Shown: positions 30,201-36,200 of the stretch, in pieces
How positions within the stretch are numbered: position 1 is the first letter of the stretch
Layout: every line of letters starts with the position of its first letter
Assembly: GCA_030761205.1 (NCBI GenBank)
Contig: JAULJL010000020.1
Location: 1,307,001 to 1,371,000 of the forward strand
Reading direction: 5' to 3'
Length of the DNA stretch: 64,000 nucleotides
DNA from: Fremontodendron californicum
Lineage: Eukaryota > Streptophyta > Magnoliopsida > Malvales > Malvaceae
Translations under genes and position numbers: made by a program
Notes under the pieces: generated by a model
Told to the model about the DNA's origin: nothing
Seen by the model: the letters and a program-made list of their open reading frames with translations, nothing else
Databases searched by the model: none

Positions 30201-33200
30201 TAGTTTGCTTATTTTTTATATTTATTTTTATTGGCTGGTTATACCGCCTAATTTGTATATTAACTTTATTTTATTTTTATTGGCTGGTTATACCGCCTAA
30301 TTTAGTATATATATTTTTATTGGCTGGTTATACCGCCTAATTTAGTATATATATTTTTATTGGCTGGTTATACCGCCTAATTTAGTATATATATTTTTAT
30401 TGGCTGGTTATACCGCCTTGCATCTTATTCTTATTATTTACTTTAGTTTAAATCTGGCTTCAAAAACCCCTTTTCTTTTATTGTTCTTGAATTTAAGTTT
30501 TAAACTATTAACTTATAAACTAAAACCCAATCCCTGAGGACTCGACCCTTGCTAACTACTATACTTACAATTTATCTTTTTAGTGCAAGGTTAAATAAGA
30601 TACACTCTTTTGGGTGCATCAAATTTTTGGCGCCGTTGCCGGGGATTGTTTTCTTTAGTTTATTTGTTACTTGGTTTATTCTTATTTTCAGTTCTAATGA
30701 GTTTTATTTTCTTGTACATACGGGTTTTTCTGATCAAATTTTGAAAAAAAAAAAAAAAAAAAAAACGATGGAATTGAGCAATCTAACACTTGAAGAGTTG
30801 GTGGCATACATGAACATGGAGAATCAACAAGCCAATCTCACCTTCCCAGTTCAACAATTGGCCATGGGAGGATGTCAAGGCCATCAAGTGTTCCAAGACC
30901 AACAGTATGATCATTACTCAAACACTTACCATGAGGGATGGTGGGATCATACTAATTATGGCTACTCGAAAAATTACCAAGAAATAGATCCTTATGCCAA
31001 TTACACTCATCCATCTAGCTTCAATCAATCATGGTCCCAAGAACCAGATCTTTTTCAACCACCACATATGACTCAAAACTCAGGTACTTCTTTAGAAGAT
31101 CTTGTCTATTCTCTTGTTACTGATACATTGCAATTTCAACAGGAAACAAGGGCAAGCATCCAGAGTTTGGAAAAGCAAATGATCCAATTGACTAGTAGTA
31201 TGGTGGGATGGGTAGCACAAAGATCTGAAGAACTCCCTGCCCAAACAATGATTAACCCAAAGGAGAATACTACTATTGTGACCTTGAGGAATGAGGAACA
31301 AGATGAGGATGAGACAAAATTAGAGATGAATTCTATTCTTGAGGATAATGAAGCCAATGATCCAAATAAGAGTATTTCAGCACCTGAGGTAACGTTTGAG
31401 ATTCCAATTTTTACTAATGTTTCTTCTCCACCTTTTCCTAGTAGATTCGCAAAGTTCAAGGAGGATGAACATGAACAAGACACGCTGGAAACCTTAAACA
31501 GTTTGTTTGTGGATGTCATTCAACAAGTACCAAAAGATGCACCATTCCTCGATGAGATATGCACCACCAAGGATGATGGAATAATACTTGTAATGGAGAA
31601 TGCATCCACTGTTGTGCAAAGAAAGCTTCCTCTCAAACGCATAAATTTGGGAAATTTCATGTATGAGCCTGACAAGCCTAAAAAGCCAAGAAGGGGTGTT
31701 GGTTAGATTCAAAACACTAACTCAAGTGTTAATTGGGAAGGCAGCCCAATTAAAGATGAAATTGCCAACCTTCCATATTCAGATTTGCTTTCTCTTTCTT
31801 TTCCTTTTTCTTTTATTATTTTTATTGTTTTTATTTTTATTTCTTATGTTTCTTTGTTAATTGTGTTTACTGTTTTTAAGTTCATTTAGGCTGCATAAGT
31901 TTCTTTTGTTTAATAGTTCTTTTCTCTTACATATAATTCTTGCATTGGGGGATAATAGCATTACATTAATGACAATGTAAGAATTATGTGTGGGGGGAAG
32001 AATTTAGGATTTTATTTAGAGTGTTTTGTTTTTGAGTCTTTTTATGTTGTTTTTCTTTTTGATCCTTGTTTTGAAAAACACTAGATGTAAATATAATTTT
32101 TTTTAACCCCGGTTAAATGGCGGATAACGGTACTCCGTGATTATTTAAATCGGTTCCATCAGCTACCCACAAAACTGATATTGTATATAAATTTCTCTTT
32201 CAATTTCTCTTTCATTTTTTTTTTCATTTTTTTTCAGGATGGATGATATTCTCACAAGATTGCAGAAACGATTTCCTCCTTTTCCTCGAAATATTTTACT
32301 GAAGCTTTACCAAGTTCGATTTGAAAGATTAAGAATGCTTATGCACAAAGGGATTCCTGACGACATACGTTGGATAATTGAATCCAAGGTACGTGAAGAT
32401 GAATATCTTCCTGCTTTGCATTTACCAGATACAGGTAGAAGCACTTTTGCAAAGAAGCGACGAGCAAAGCGCATGAGTTCAAATTGCCACAAATGTGCAC
32501 GATGGACGTGTAACGGTAAATGTCGTTCTATTGGGATTCCGTCCTCTAATCGAGATGATAAAATTGAATTCATTAAGGATGGACTGAGTAAGGAGAATTT
32601 GGGTAATATCCAACTTTCTCTTGAGACGCATCCTAGTGGAGACGTACAAAGAGAAATTCTTGATTTATGGCCGCAATTCCAAAGGGAATGGCAACATCTT
32701 GGGAATCTGATGTTAAAAGACCCTGTTTGCCAGCTTGTAAGAAAACTGGATGGGAAGCATATCCTCGACTCATAGAAGGCGTTTAAGCCGTTTCTGGACG
32801 TAAAACCAGAGGAAGATGTGAGCCACAATCACAACTACAATAAATGACTTCTCAGCTTTTGGTTTGATTTGCAATAACTTTATTTCGGTTTAATTTACGT
32901 GTTATTCGATTTGTGTAATTATTCTCATTTTTTTTATTTGTCTTTTACGGTTGATTTTTCTTCTCTTTTTTACTTTCTTTTTGAAATCACGCAAAAATCT
33001 TTTGTTAGGTTAACATTTTCTTCGGACAGGTCAAATACACTTTCGGCGACATTATTACTCTTGACTTTTACGGTTGATTTTTCTTCTCTTTTTGATTTTC
33101 TTCCTGAAATCACGCAAAAATCTTTTGTTAGGTTAACATTTTCTTCTGACAGGTCAGATACACTTTCGGCGACATTATTACTCTTGTCTGATTCACTACT

Positions 33201-36200
33201 CAGTCCTCTATATATTACACCATGTACTCATTCTCTTTCAGGCACTCGAAAAAAAGAAAAAAAAAATGGAAAGTACTTCGTCCCAACGCATTAAAAAAAT
33301 TTGTGTTTTTGGAGGTGCTTATCCAGGGAAAAATAACATATTCGCTGATGAAGCCATAAGAGTTGGAGTAATACTTGCCCAACAAAAGATCCAGTTGATT
33401 TATGGAGGCGGTAGTACGGGTTTAATGGGAGTAGTCGCTACAGCAGCACACGCCGGAGGAAGTCCAGTTCTAGGAATCGTGCCAAAACTATTCACAGATT
33501 TTTGTGGACCTACCTTGGGTAAGGAAATACAAGTCTGGAGTATCCCTGAACGGATAACAATCATGTACCATTCTGCCGATGCATTCATTGCTTTACCAGG
33601 AGGTCTGGGTACATTGGAAGAAATAGCTTGCGTGGCTTCTTGGTCATCTTTGGTCACAAATAAGAAACCCATTGGTTTGCTTAATATTAATGGTTATTTT
33701 AGTAATTTGCTTTCATATTTAGATAATGCTGTGGATAATGGATTCATGTTTTCAGAGGCAAGGAGAACCATAATTTCTGCTACAACCATTGAAGATTTAC
33801 TCAAAAAGCTCCAAGCTTATGAGTATTTATCTGCTACGGTTGTTTCGCAAACGCTCGGAAAAAGAAAAAGAGATATGGACGAGCAAGGAGTGGATTGCAC
33901 TTTGTCTTTGTGACATTATCTGACATTTTGTTTGTTGTGTCTCAGTTATAATAAGTGATTAGCAACCTCTGCAGGTAATATCTCCTAGATTCTACCTTTA
34001 AAATTTGACATTGGGGACAATGCCATATTTTAGTATGGGGTAAGGGACATATTTTGCTAATTTAAAAAAAAAAAAAATTTGTTGTGTTTTAAGCCATTTA
34101 GAAGTATTCATTCTGAACAAGGTCTGAGTAAGGGAGACTTGAGACATACCTTGTCAGTTTGATTTCTTCTTTTCAAAAAAAAAAAAAAAGTTTGTTGTGT
34201 TTTAAGCAATTTAGAAGTATTCATTCTGAACAAGGTCTGAGTAAGGGAGACTTGAGACATACCTTGTCAGTTTGATTTTAATCTTTTTATGTTTACTTGT
34301 TAATTTTTGTTTAGTATTTTAGGATTATTTAGGTTGCATGAGTTTGTTTTGTTTTGAGTCTAGTTATTCCTATTCTTATGTTATTAGTTCTTTTCTCTTA
34401 CACATGATTCTTTCATTTGGGTTAATAGACTTACATTGAGGACAATGTAAGAATTAAGTGTGGGGGGAATGATTTAGGATTTATTTTATTTTTGTCTACT
34501 ATATTTTTTTTGTAGAGTCTTTATTATTATTATTATTATTATTTTTAGTGTGTTTTAGTTCCTTTTTAATACAATGATGAGATATGAATTGCATAAGTCT
34601 AAAACAGATTTATTAGTGAGAAGATTTTCATGAGAATTGAGCTTGATGTCAACCTTTTTATGAGCCAATGTTAATATGATATGTTGATTGAGAAAGAAGC
34701 ATGTTTAGACTTAATCTGACTTGTATAATCATCCTTGTGAGTTTTTGAGCCTAAAATGATTGATGCATTATACAAATCAATCTAATTTCTTTCTTGAGTG
34801 CTCTTATGATTACATGATTCTCTAGAACTTGCTTTAAACCGTTTGAGACTATATTGATGCATGTGACAACATGAATATGATAGAGGCATTAGGATTTTTA
34901 GCCAGGGCCAAACAACCATCCCTTATTGATGTTCCAAGAGAACACACCCTTAGTGAACCAATTTGAGCCTACATTGAATAAGCTATCTCTTTGGTAACCA
35001 TAACTTGTCCCTAACCTAAATATACTTATATCTTTACCTTTGTTCCAAAGATGAATTAGCATGATTTGAGACAAGTTGCAAAGACAAGGGATATTTTTTG
35101 GTTAGAAACAAGAAATAAGTGTGGGGGGAAAAGAAAAGAAAAGTCAAGAGAAAAAGAAATGGAATACTGGCAAATACATTCCTATATAAAAAAAAAATGA
35201 ATCATCTCTTGAATTTGTGGAAAAAGAAAAAGATGTTACAAAGTTGTTTAGAATGAAGAAAAGGCCCAACATGAATATCCGGCCTAGGTGACTATGTACT
35301 TGTAAAGAGTTTTGAGAAGTTTCTTTGTATAATCTTTTTATGTCTCTAAACTTTATGAACTCTTTGGAACCTTTGTGATATCTTTATCCTTTTGTTCTTC
35401 AACCACATTACAAACCCCTTGGCCCCATTACAACCTTGATTAAAGACCTCTTGATTTATGAAGTTGCATGATCTTTTAGTGGAGAATAGGTGGACAAGCA
35501 AGCATATGGTAGAAGTGTTTTCATGAGATTGATTGAGTGTAAACACTTTACCACTACTTTAAAGAGTGAAAATCAAGAGAGTATCCCATGTGAGAAGTTG
35601 AGATTAAATTTGAACATGCACTATTTTGATTGAGATATGTTATGCTAATATTGGCTTAACTCAAACAATTTACATTCAAGCATGATTTTTTGTGAAATTT
35701 TTTAAGCTATTGATTAGTTTATAAGACTTGTTCAAATATTGTCTCTAATTTGTATTGAAAGGATTAGGAGTAAATATTTTTAGTATATGTAGTTTATTTA
35801 TATGTAGTTTATTTATATTTTAATTTTTCAATGTTTGTGGGTATCGTTCTAGTAAACCCTCACGAGACTAAACTCGTCCACTAGGGACACCTAGGGGTTT
35901 AAAGGCTTGTGTCACATGCTAAGTGCCACCGTGATTTCCTACGAAAGTGGATTAGATTAGATTTTCTTATTTTATTTTTATTGAGTCGTTGCTAGGGACT
36001 AGCAACAATCTAAGTGTGGGGGTGTGATAACTCGTATAATTATATAGTTTTTAGTTATGTTTTATTATTGTTTTGTGTCAAATACGAGTTATTATTGTTT
36101 AGTCTAATTGTGTTTATGATCTTTTATATTTTTATGTAATTTGGTGTTTTTCACAAGTTTCTTTGAGTGATTTCAGATTACTAGAATTAAGGGCAAATCC

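Larger units (their letters stand above)
28519..30621 (+). repeat. 5' LTR, 2,103 bp
   Basis: TG...CA boundaries match the 3' LTR at a fixed 7,506-bp offset. U3 contains tandem 181-bp repeats with TGACGTC. A TATA box TATAAATA lies at 29347-29354 and an AATAAA at about 29414, so transcription probably starts near 29380. The downstream part contains five copies of ATTGGCTGGTTATACCGCC (about 30225-30418). ORFs within the LTR have no recognisable product. Confidence 0.95.

Noticed and set aside
28681..30340. Short ORFs repeated identically at 36187-37846
   Set aside because: They lie in the two LTRs and are duplicated only because the LTRs are; no domain recognised.
30549..30767. N-terminal extension of the gag-remnant ORF
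   Set aside because: It starts at a non-ATG codon inside the LTR and crosses the primer-binding site; the first ATG in good context is 30768.
32899..33265. LOG gene as an ordinary host gene with 5' introns
   Set aside because: The ORF is complete without introns and lies strictly between matching LTRs with a shared target duplication.
32899..33294. ORF with a 41-residue internal repeat upstream of LOG
   Set aside because: It is the translation of a 123-bp tandem duplication, overlaps the LOG start out of frame, and has no known domain; more likely a leader.
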